From the NCBI GenBank assembly GCA_019828595.1, contig JAHQRK010000008.1, forward strand, positions 930,001 to 994,000: DNA of 64,000 bases, read 5' to 3'. The notes beneath the pieces are model-generated. The model saw only the letters and a list, made by a program, of their open reading frames with translations. It did no database searches and was not told the DNA's origin. This DNA comes from Aphanomyces cochlioides (lineage: Eukaryota > Oomycota > Saprolegniomycetes > Saprolegniales > Verrucalvaceae). Numbering within the stretch: the stretch's first letter is position 1; the number at the start of each line of letters is the position of its first letter. Made by a program: the position numbers and the translations under genes. Of this stretch, positions 54,345 to 64,000 are shown one piece after another.

Positions 54345-55438
54345 TACACCTTTTTACAATTGAATTAACCAAACAAGTCAGTTGATTTCACCAAGTGGTC
54401 ATTGGATTTAGCAGGGCTATCGGTAGACTTGGCGGTGTGCCCATTAGAATGAACACAGAGAGGAAGTGTGATTTAGCCGTGTGGTCATTAGATTGAGCCA
54501 AGCGACCATTTGATTTGGACCTTTGCCTCTTTAAATTAACCAAACAGTCAATGCAATTAACACTCATGACATGCATTGATTAACGCCAACATCCATCGAA
54601 ATACGTACGAGCAGTTGTAGCCTACATGCCGACTTGCATGTTTTCCATTCGTTCAGCCAATCCATAGAAATACTCAAGACGCAAAGAGTAACGATGCAAG
54701 CGGTGAACATCAATCCCTATCACAAGTTCAGGCGTAGCATGCGAATGTAGTACCTTCAAACACTTCTTGCGCAACAAACTCCAAATATTGCATTCGGAAT
54801 TCCTCTCGGGTAATACCGTGGTCGGGAGGAGGCCCCATGAATGCTGCAAGTCTCTCGCGGAGTAAAGACTTTCCGTTGTTATTGCTGACAACGTTCGATG
54901 CCCTTCACGGTGAATCCAATGTGTGGACTAGTGTTTATCGTTTGGATAGATTTGAAGTATTTCTCCAAGATGAATTGTTCACAGTCTTACCCGAGAGGAA
55001 TTTCCTATGCATTATGTGGAGGTTGTCCCGCTAGAAGTGATTGTTGGTTCGAAATGTGCGTGCTATGCCTGAACTTGCGATAGGAATTGCTATTCACGGC
55101 TCGAAACTCTCCGTCTTGGGCTAGCTGGACGTATTGAAAACGTGCAGGTAGACATGTAGGCTTCAACTGAGTTCATCGATCAATGTTGGCGTTCATCAAT
55201 GCATGTCATGAGTCTTAATTGGATTGACTGTTTGGTTAATTTAAAGAGGCAAAGGTCCAAATCAAATCGTCGCTTGGCTCAATCTAATGACCACACGGCT
55301 AAATCAATCGGGTACACTTCCTCTCTCTGCTCATTCTAATGGGCACACCGCCAAATCTATTGGTAGCACTGCTAAATCTTTTGACCACACGGTGAAATCA
55401 ACAGGATGGTTTCGTTAACTCAATTGCAAAAAGGTGTA
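54345..55438. mobile_element. Foldback-type element with long divergent TIRs
   Basis: About 480 bp from each end (54345-54830 and 54985-55438) are inverted copies with roughly 80-85 percent identity, starting TACACCTTTTT, around a ~150-bp centre. Shared landmarks are CAATTGA, GTTGATTTCACC, TTAACCAAACAGTCAAT and TACCCGAGAGGAATT. No transposase is readable and the target duplication is unclear. The divergence shows it is much older than the surrounding 3.6-kb inverted repeat. Confidence 0.7.
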
Positions 55439-55541
55439 CTTTTTACCTATTGGAAGGTTGCGCTGGGAAAAAATCATTGAGTCGGGTTTCTTTATTTTAT
55501 TAGCATTTGATATCCCCAGTGCATCTTGCAGAATTGGAACG

Positions 55542-56543
55542 ATGGCAAGCAGAAGTATGTTGTGGTTGATAGTCAAGGAAAACCATCGTCGGCATACAAA
55601 GAAGATTGCTCCCAACTGTCATGTTGCTCATTTTAGTGATGCGGTGCATGCAATCAACCCAAGAAAGCTATCGCAATTTGACGCCTCCGATCTCTATGTC
55701 TACGCCAACAAAGCGGCATATGACAGAAATGAAGAACCTCTTGGTGTGGGTGAAACGATTAAAGACCATCATGGTGCATTGTGGACGGATCCTCTTGCTG
55801 TTCGCGTCCAGATTGGGGAACTACTCAACAGCGAGGCTTTTGTGGTTCCATCTGGAAATGTGAACCAACTGCGTATTGCCGAGGACTTTGACGAAGAATG
55901 GTTGACTGAAATCCTAAAGTGCCCCGAGTTACCAGATTTATCGCATCTGGTTGAGAAAGTCTCGGGCCCCCTACCAATTCGCATTCCAATTGCAAATCAC
56001 GCTGGTCTGTTTGCTCACTTGCACGTTTTGGAAAGGCCACCCGTTGAATCAATTCGCCAAGTTTTTGAAGAAAACACAGCCAAACACTGTCCAAGTGTGA
56101 TGGAACGTATCAAACGAGTTCAGTTTGACAACAAAGTGGTCTCAACAACGGAAGATTCGTTTCATTCTTTCTGGGACAACATTATTCGTGACACACTAGT
56201 CTTGATATTTTCGCGCCAAGGTTATTACAGTTGGGATAGGAACTCCAACAAGGCAACTTCGACTAGGAACTACAGACCCGATTTTATATTTCGCCTCAAC
56301 AATGTGTGCGTATTCCAAGGTGAAGAAAAAAAGGCCGGGTATGACGATCCAGATGCGCCTCGCAAAGAACTGATTGACAAACTTGAATGGTCTTATGGTC
56401 ATGCGCCGTATTTGTTTGGCTATTCCGTCTGTGGATTCGATTTGTATCTCCATGCCATCCTTCCGCCTTCTAAGGAAATCGAACAAGACAGACCATGCAA
56501 GAAACCCAGAATTTCAAAGTGCTCAACATTTGTTTTAATCTGA
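55542..56543 (+). pseudogene. Crinkler-like gene, truncated copy 2
   Basis: From VYANKAAYDRNEE (about 55697) to SKCSTF (about 56531) this is almost base-identical to copy 1 (I see L to Q and R to Q changes only). The preceding 150 bases of header are much more diverged and contain compensating indels that rewrite residues ~4-20 (MASRSMLWLIVKENHR). The 3' end is lost: after ISKCSTF the frame ends at 56543 and at ~56558 the right inverted-repeat arm begins. The kinase domain is absent. It could still encode a short header-nuclease protein, but truncation at the breakpoint argues for a remnant. Confidence 0.75.
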
Positions 56544-57180
56544 GGAATATTGGTGAATGAGTAAGAGCCTAGAATCGGAATGCACTTAAATTTGTAGTCG
56601 CATTCATGCGAAACTCACATTCAAATACTACAGATTGAACCGAGAAACTTTTGCATGTCGACAGAGGATAACATCCTCTCTCGACATTTTGATTGCTAGA
56701 TGTCTACAAATGTATTTCAGGAATTTAACCGACACAATGCATGTAGAAGAGTTAGTGCAGGCCGTGAAACTTGTACAAGGTTAGCAAAGCAATCTCGAAT
56801 AGAGGCAGTCCTTTATTCGAGATTGCAATTAATAGAGAGAAGTACAGTATCGACAGTGTAATTTGTGTTTTCTGTGAGGTTTTAAAAGAATGACGAGGGT
56901 GTATGTGATATCGACTTTCCAAGTCCCACCCAGGAACGCTGAACCCGCTCTGTCGTTGGTTTTATACAGAGAAATGGCAGTAAATTCATCGTATTTTATT
57001 TGCTCAGTTAACATCATTATTCCTAGCAGAGACGTGCAAGACATGAGCGTGAGGTGATGAACTTAGATAACCATGATGCATGCCTCCACACATAGCCAAT
57101 TGAAACTACGTTAACTTTGGATGGTGGACAAATCAAAATGCCAATGCAATCCACACTGTTAATTCCGAAGACAATACAAT

Positions 57181-58961
57181 TTACGCATAATCTGTTAAGT
57201 AATTTCTGATCGTTTCTAATACTTGTACTGCCGTGGGTCGTTCGTCGGGCGCTGAATATACAAGGCTTTGGCCATATTCAAACAGCGACTTACTGGGACT
57301 GAACGTGCAACTGAGTATCAAATGGCCTACTCCCCAAATGTCAACAGACGTTGTATGAGAGCCCGTTTTTTCAAATATTTCTTCAGGGTGTTCGTGTCGC
57401 GACAAGTGTTCGTCTGGGGAATTTGCTTTTGGTGATTTCCATGAATCATCGAAATCGATGAGAAACCACTTGGAAGAATCCACTTGCTTGATCACATTTG
57501 GCCAGCGAATATCACGATGCATCCAACCAATTGAGTGAAGCACTACCAATGCCTCTAGCACACTCTCTAGTGCTTGTAAAAGTTCTTTCTCACTCGTTGG
57601 TTCGTATTTCTTTCCTTGGATAAACAATCACCAACGGGACTCAACAAAACGTAATCGGTGCCTTCACCAATCAAAATATCGACGTTTGGAACTCCGGCGT
57701 GCTTCATTGTCTCATAAATCAACTTCAAATGATCGATGCGCGTACTGGCTGCTTTGCTTGGAAATGTCTTCTTGACTATCTTAGTGCCGTCGTCTTTTTC
57801 TTCAAAATCAATTCGTTTGTCGTCAGTGCAGAAGTACTCTGGTCGATGGCGTCGAGGACACAAGTTCGAAACCAGTATAAGATATGGCGATATATTGACA
57901 AGCGACCGAAAGAGATCCAATCGACCAGCAATATTGCTCAGATTAAAATAACCCAAGTCAAATGTTGAGCACTTTGAAATTCTGGGTTTCTTGCATGGTC
58001 TGTCTTGTTCGATTTCCTTAGAAGGCGGAAGGATGGCATGGAGATACAAATCGAATCCACAGACGGAATAGCCAAACAAATACGGCGCATGACCATAAGA
58101 CCATTCAAGTTTGTCAATCAGTTCTTTGCGAGGCGCATCTGGATCGTCATACCCGGCCTTTTTTTCTTCACCTCGGAATACGCACACATTGTTGAGGCGA
58201 AATATAAAATCGGGTCTGTAGTTCCTAGTCGAAGTTGCCTTGTTGGAGTTCCTATCCCAACTGTAATAACCTTGGCGCGAAAATATCAAGACTAGTGTGT
58301 CACGAATAATGTTGTCCCAGAAAGAATGAAACGAATCTTCCGTTGTTGAGACCACTTTGTTGTCAAACAGAACTCGTTTGATACGTTCCATCACACTTGG
58401 ACAGTGTTTGGCTGTGTTTTCTTCAAAAACTTGGCGAATTGATTCAACGGGTGGCCTTTCCAAAACGTGCAAGTGAGCAAACAGACCAGCGTGATTTGCA
58501 ATTGGAATGCGAATTGGTAGGGGGCCCGAGACTTTCTCAACCAGATGCGATAAATCTGGTAACTCGGGGCACTTTAGGATTTCAGTCAACCATTCTTCGT
58601 CAAAGTCCTCGGCAATACGCAGTTGGTTCACATTTCCAGATGGAACCACAAAAGCCTCGCTGTTGAGTAGTTCCCCAATCTGGACGCGAACAGCAAGAGG
58701 ATCCGTCCACAATGCACCATGATGGTCTTTAATCGTTTCACCCACACCAAGAGGTTCTTCATTTCTGTCATATGCCGCTTTGTTGGCGTAGACCTCGAGT
58801 TGAAGAGGAACAATCCCAGGCAGGATGGCGGAGTTCTTTGCATGCACCGTATCTCTAAAATCAGCAACATGACTGTTGGGAGGAATCTTAACTTTGTCTG
58901 CCGACGATGGTTTTCCTTGACTATCAACCACAACATACCAAACGTCGCGAACGCTCGCCAT
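57181..58961 (-). CDS. Crinkler-like effector, copy 3
   Basis: Inverted twin of copy 1: the same predicted residues throughout, the same header, nuclease-like and kinase motifs, and the same frame break (about 57616-57626). Start ATG at 58961. Upstream DNA to 59498 matches the copy 1 promoter region. That two copies carry the same break makes a recent duplication, or an assembly artefact, more likely than independent decay. Confidence 0.8.
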
Positions 58962-60001
58962 CGTTCCAATTCTGAAAGATGGGAGGACAAAAGAATGTTG
59001 ATATTTGAACCAACAACATAGGAGCTTAACCTGTAATATATTATATACAGAGAATAAAGTATATCTTGTCACAGCAAATAGAGTTTCCGTTTGTATCTAA
59101 CGGGGATAAACGGGGAATACTGTATCATATATATATAATATTAACAGTGGTCAACAGCATCCACCAGACTTACGGATATTTTTCCGGAACAGATAAAATT
59201 ATACAGGACAGAAATCGGTTTAAAAAATATACAGTTGGTGACAGGGAACTGTATAAATTAATTATCAATCTTAATATTAATTTACAAAATCAATAATTTA
59301 GTACAATAAATTTTCTCACTGATTTTTGATTATTTTCTATCTGTTCTCAACAATATGCTTTTTAAAGGGATATGTGTTTATGAGGTAAATAGAAAAAATC
59401 TCACAGATTGTTATACAAAAAACCCGAAGAAAAACGGATGCCTCCTTCATATTAAACCAACCTTAGTTCACTGGATGCTGTCGACTACTGTAAAGTAAGG
59501 TATCGGAGCTGTGGGACCCCGGAGGTCTCGTCAGGTCCGAGACTTATCCGGATGAAACCCAAGTTATTTTAAGTCCAGAGTGAAAATATCTTGGGTATTG
59601 CTCCTTCAGGTCCCACACCACTGATAGGCTAAAATATAACTTACATTTCCATCCACTGAAGATAAAAGTACACTTCATGACAATAGAATTCATGAACAAT
59701 CAAGCAATAAGCTACACTAGAGCTGCAAATGGAATTAAAACGAGCAAAATCGTAGGAATACAGCTCAAATCTATAACCTAACAACAACGCAATAGAGCAT
59801 ACATATGCACGCAACCTAGACAGGGTGGCTTTTGTTCTCGCAGCAAGGGCAAGACCAAAGTCCATCGACAGCGGAAATTAGCCTCCATATGCCATACTAT
59901 AATAGGATTGAAAAATGAACATGTATTCTGGTTTTATTCATAAATTTCGCAGTGTATGGATGCTTGGTTCATGTTGTCATTCCTCTTGAAATGGAAAATA
60001 T

Positions 60002-60088
60002 AACCAATGGCATTTCTCCAATTTCATATTTTCTAACCAATAATTAAATTCTTTTTACAACCAATCAAATCCTTTCAAATGCTATAAA
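60002..60088 (+). promoter_or_regulatory. Promoter-like cluster in each 678-bp unit
   Basis: Three perfect AACCAAT boxes (60002-60008, 60035-60041, 60059-60065) are followed 17 bases later by TATAAA (60083-60088). The same arrangement recurs every 678 bp and, inverted, in the left arm. An 8-bp inverted repeat (CCTGGGTC 60101-60108, GACCCAGG 60132-60139) covers the expected start site. CCAAT plus TATA suggests RNA polymerase II. Confidence 0.45.
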
Positions 60089-60188
60089 TGGATATTCCTC
60101 CCTGGGTCTCAAAATATAAGTTTTTGTATAGGACCCAGGTCAGGACCCACTGTGAATACAGGTACAATATCCACTAGGTATCGGAGCT

Positions 60189-60294
60189 GTGGGACCCCGG
60201 AGGTCTCGTCAGGTCCGAGACTTATCCGGATGAAACCCAAGTTATTTTAAGTCCAGAGTGAAAATATCTTGGGTATTGCTCCTTCAGGTCCCAC
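60189..60294 (+). ncRNA. Candidate structured RNA, three-way junction
   Basis: About 106 nt closed by GTGGGACC/GGTCCCAC. One branch is CCGGA/TCCGG topped by the hairpin GTCTCG-TCAGGTC-CGAGAC. The other is ACCCAAG/CTTGGGT with inner ATTTT/AAAAT and a 12-nt loop. It starts ~100 bases after the TATA box of the preceding unit. Repeats at 59511, 60867, 61545, 62223, 62901 and 63579, and inverted at 51241-51346. Strand is inferred from the promoter-like cluster. It matches no RNA family I recognise, and near-identical copies give no covariation support. Confidence 0.35.
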
Positions 60295-63200
60295 ACCACT
60301 GATAGGCTAAAATATAACTTACATTTCCATCCACTGAAGATAAAAGTACACTTCATGACAATAGAATTCATGAACAATCAAGCAATAAGCTACACTAGAG
60401 CTGCAAATGGAATTAAAACGAGCAAAATCGTAGGAATACAGCTCAAATCTATAACCTAACAACAACGCAATAGAGCATACATATGCACGCAACCTAGACA
60501 GGGTGGCTTTTGTTCTCGCAGCAAGGGCAAGACCAAAGTCCATCGACAGCGGAAATTAGCCTCCATATGCCATACTATAATAGGATTGAAAAATGAACAT
60601 GTATTCTGGTTTTATTCATAAATTTCGCAGTGTATGGATGCTTGGTTCATGTTGTCATTCCTCTTGAAATGGAAAATATAACCAATGACATTTCTCCAAT
60701 TTCATATTTTCTAACCAATAATTAAATTCTTTGTACAACCAATCAAATCCTTTCAAATGCTATAAATGGATATTCCTCCCTGGGTCTCAATATATAAGTT
60801 TTTGTATAGGACCCAGGTCAGGACCCACTGTGAATACAGGTACAATATCCACTAGGTATCGGAGCTGTGGGACCCCGGAGGTCTCGTCAGGTCCGAGACT
60901 TATCCGGATGAAACCCAAGTTATTTTAAGTCCAGAGTGAAAATATCTTGGGTATTGCTCCTTCAGGTCCCACACCACTGATAGGCTAAAATATAACTTAC
61001 ATTTCCATCCACTGAAGATAAAAGTACACTTCATGACAATAGAATTCATGAACAATCAAGCAATAAGCTACACTAGAGCTGCAAATGGAATTAAAACGAG
61101 CAAAATCGTAGGAATACAGCTCAAATCTATAACCTAACAACAACGCAATAGAGCATACATATGCACGCAACCTAGACAGGGTGGCTTTTGTTCTCGCAGC
61201 AAGGGCAAGACCAAAGTCCATCGACAGCGGAAATTAGCCTCCATATGCCATACTATAATAGGATTGAAAAATGAACATGTATTCTGGTTTTATTCATAAA
61301 TTTCGCAGTGTATGGATGCTTGGTTCATGTTGTCATTCCTCTTGAAATGGAAAATATAACCAATGACATTTCTCCAATTTCATATTTTCTAACCAATAAT
61401 TAAATTCTTTGTACAACCAATCAAATCCTTTCAAATGCTATAAATGGATATTCCTCCCTGGGTCTCAATATATAAGTTTTTGTATAGGACCCAGGTCAGG
61501 ACCCACTGTGAATACAGGTACAATATCCACTAGGTATCGGAGCTGTGGGACCCCGGAGGTCTCGTCAGGTCCGAGACTTATCCGGATGAAACCCAAGTTA
61601 TTTTAAGTCCAGAGTGAAAATATCTTGGGTATTGCTCCTTCAGGTCCCACACCACTGATAGGCTAAAATATAACTTACATTTCCATCCACTGAAGATAAA
61701 AGTACACTTCATGACAATAGAATTCATGAACAATCAAGCAATAAGCTACACTAGAGCTGCAAATGGAATTAAAACGAGCAAAATCGTAGGAATACAGCTC
61801 AAATCTATAACCTAACAACAACGCAATAGAGCATACATATGCACGCAACCTAGACAGGGTGGCTTTTGTTCTCGCAGCAAGGGCAAGACCAAAGTCCATC
61901 GACAGCGGAAATTAGCCTCCATATGCCATACTATAATAGGATTGAAAAATGAACATGTATTCTGGTTTTATTCATAAATTTCGCAGTGTATGGATGCTTG
62001 GTTCATGTTGTCATTCCTCTTGAAATGGAAAATATAACCAATGACATTTCTCCAATTTCATATTTTCTAACCAATAATTAAATTCTTTGTACAACCAATC
62101 AAATCCTTTCAAATGCTATAAATGGATATTCCTCCCTGGGTCTCAATATATAAGTTTTTGTATAGGACCCAGGTCAGGACCCACTGTGAATACAGGTACA
62201 ATATCCACTAGGTATCGGAGCTGTGGGACCCCGGAGGTCTCGTCAGGTCCGAGACTTATCCGGATGAAACCCAAGTTATTTTAAGTCCAGAGTGAAAATA
62301 TCTTGGGTATTGCTCCTTCAGGTCCCACACCACTGATAGGCTAAAATATAACTTACATTTCCATCCACTGAAGATAAAAGTACACTTCATGACAATAGAA
62401 TTCATGAACAATCAAGCAATAAGCTACACTAGAGCTGCAAATGGAATTAAAACGAGCAAAATCGTAGGAATACAGCTCAAATCTATAACCTAACAACAAC
62501 GCAATAGAGCATACATATGCACGCAACCTAGACAGGGTGGCTTTTGTTCTCGCAGCAAGGGCAAGACCAAAGTCCATCGACAGCGGAAATTAGCCTCCAT
62601 ATGCCATACTATAATAGGATTGAAAAATGAACATGTATTCTGGTTTTATTCATAAATTTCGCAGTGTATGGATGCTTGGTTCATGTTGTCATTCCTCTTG
62701 AAATGGAAAATATAACCAATGGCATTTCTCCAATTTCATATTTTCTAACCAATAATTAAATTCTTTTTACAACCAATCAAATCCTTTCAAATGCTATAAA
62801 TGGATATTCCTCCCTGGGTCTCAAAATATAAGTTTTTGTATAGGACCCAGGTCAGGACCCACTGTGAATACAGGTACAATATCCACTAGGTATCGGAGCT
62901 GTGGGACCCCGGAGGTCTCGTCAGGTCCGAGACTTATCCGGATGAAACCCAAGTTATTTTAAGTCCAGAGTGAAAATATCTTGGGTATTGCTCCTTCAGG
63001 TCCCACACCACTGATAGGCTAAAATATAACTTACATTTCCATCCACTGAAGATAAAAGTACACTTCATGACAATAGAATTCATGAACAATCAAGCAATAA
63101 GCTACACTAGAGCTGCAAATGGAATTAAAACGAGCAAAATCGTAGGAATACAGCTCAAATCTATAACCTAACAACAACGCAATAGAGCATACATATGCAC

Positions 63201-64000
63201 GCAACCTAGACAGGGTGGCTTTTGTTCTCGCAGCAAGGGCAAGACCAAAGTCCATCGACAGCGGAAATTAGCCTCCATATGCCATACTATAATAGGATTG
63301 AAAAATGAACATGTATTCTGGTTTTATTCATAAATTTCGCAGTGTATGGATGCTTGGTTCATGTTGTCATTCCTCTTGAAATGGAAAATATAACCAATGG
63401 CATTTCTCCAATTTCATATTTTCTAACCAATAATTAAATTCTTTGTACAACCAATCAAATCCTTTCAAATGCTATAAATGGATATTCCTCCCTGGGTCTC
63501 AAAATATAAGTTTTTGTATAGGACCCAGGTCAGGACCCACTGTGAATACAGGTACAATATCCACTAGGTATCGGAGCTGTGGGACCCCGGAGGTCTCGTC
63601 AGGTCCGAGACTTATCCGGATGAAACCCAAGTTATTTTAAGTCCAGAGTGAAAATATCTTGGGTATTGCTCCTTCAGGTCCCACACCACTGATAGGCTAA
63701 AATATAACTTACATTTCCATCCACTGAAGATAAAAGTACACTTCATGACAATAGAATTCATGAACAATCAAGCAATAAGCTACACTAGAGCTGCAAATGG
63801 AATTAAAACGAGCAAAATCGTAGGTATACAGCTCAAATCTATAACCTAACAACAACGCAATAGAGCATACATATGCACGCAACCTAGACAGGGTGGCTTT
63901 TGTTCTCGCAGCAAGGGCAAGACCAAAGTCCATCGACAGCGGAAATTAGCCTCCATATGCCATACTATAATAGGATTGAAAAATGAACATGTATTCTGGT

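Larger units (their letters stand above)
56560..60176 (-). repeat. Right arm of 3.6-kb inverted repeat
   Basis: Reverse complement of 50681-54296. The inner end cuts into Crinkler copy 2; the outer end is the first monomer of the tandem array. Confidence 0.95.
59499..64000 (+). repeat. Head-to-tail array of a 678-bp monomer
   Basis: Units begin (TATCGGAGCT) at 59501, 60179, 60857, 61535, 62213, 62891 and 63569, exactly 678 bp apart; the seventh is cut by the window end. Copies differ at only a few sites. Units 2-4 share GACATTT, TTGTACAACC and CAATATAT; units 1 and 5 share GGCATTT, TTTTACAACC and CAAAATAT; unit 6 is a recombinant of both types. Array phase and the ends of the lone inverted copy agree, so the monomer has defined ends (GTATCGG ... 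ATCCACTA). Confidence 0.97.

Noticed and set aside
59511..59616. Hammerhead ribozyme (a CTGACGA core is present on the minus strand of the three-way junction)
   Set aside because: The required GAAA and cleavage-site junctions are missing in either orientation, and the junction strands do not match the hammerhead layout.
59511..59616. 5S rRNA-like gene
   Set aside because: Length and three-helix shape are similar and CTCGTC occurs, but the conserved loops and internal promoter boxes of 5S rRNA are absent.
59641..59865. A 74-codon frame on the minus strand repeated in every 678-bp unit
   Set aside because: It is preserved because the units are nearly identical. It lacks domain features, runs against the promoter-like cluster and overlaps no other support. 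The only variant seen (Ser to Thr in the last unit) is uninformative.
59499..64000. CRISPR-like array
   Set aside because: The 678-bp units are directly contiguous without unique spacers and the genome is eukaryotic.
1..64000. tRNA or rRNA genes
   Set aside because: I scanned for tRNA-type B-box sequences and rRNA landmarks and found none with an acceptable cloverleaf. One near-match to a B box inside the 678-bp unit has a mismatch and no A box.

Overview
The window looks like a eukaryotic microbial genome of oomycete type, most likely a saprolegnialean such as Aphanomyces. The reasons are very short GT-AG introns (about 41-50 nt), receptor-like TKL kinases with LRR ectodomains, Crinkler-type effector genes, a GPI-type secretome, and a mixture of Crypton, pogo, Helitron, hAT and Ty1/copia elements. 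The species assignment is inference; no rRNA or tRNA marker was seen.

Layout. 1-7.3 kb: mostly gene-poor, with one two-TM protein gene (2491-3177, -). 7.3-9.4 kb: an intact nucleoredoxin-like gene and a decayed tandem copy. 10.7-15.5 kb: a spliced, nearly intact Crypton (-) followed by a complete pogo-type transposon with TA duplication, terminal inverted repeats (TIRs) and a 500-aa transposase. 17-19 kb: an intact transmembrane TKL kinase gene and a convergent small secreted, probably GPI-anchored protein. 19.2-25.3 kb: a decayed Helitron. 26.5-33.9 kb: an LRR receptor-kinase gene cut in two by a 4.93-kb Ty1/copia element with identical LTRs. 33.9-37.7 kb: little that can be supported. 37.7-43.7 kb: an intact secreted S33-type peptidase with three exons and two almost identical RNase T2 genes in inverted orientation. 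44.4-48.0 kb: an Nma111/HtrA-type protease pseudogene carrying a 552-bp hAT-type MITE. 48-50.3 kb: a truncated second copia element.

50.7-64 kb is the most unusual part. A 3.6-kb inverted repeat (50681-54296 and 56560-60176, near-identical arms, 2.26-kb spacer) carries a Crinkler-like gene in each arm (ubiquitin-like header, PD-(D/E)XK-like nuclease region, protein kinase). A third, 3'-truncated copy and a long-TIR foldback element lie in the spacer. The outer end of each arm is one 678-bp monomer. On the right this becomes a head-to-tail array (six full units and a seventh running off the window end). Each monomer has three AACCAAT boxes, a TATA box and a ~106-nt segment that folds as a three-way junction, so the array could be a tandem non-coding RNA locus.

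Functionally the intact host genes are secreted or surface proteins (peptidase, RNase T2, small GPI protein), a surface kinase and a redox protein. The rest is a transposon graveyard in which at least two host genes (LRR receptor kinase, Nma111-like protease) have been broken by insertions. Several inferences (identical repeat arms, single-base frameshifts) could also reflect assembly or base-calling error and are flagged.
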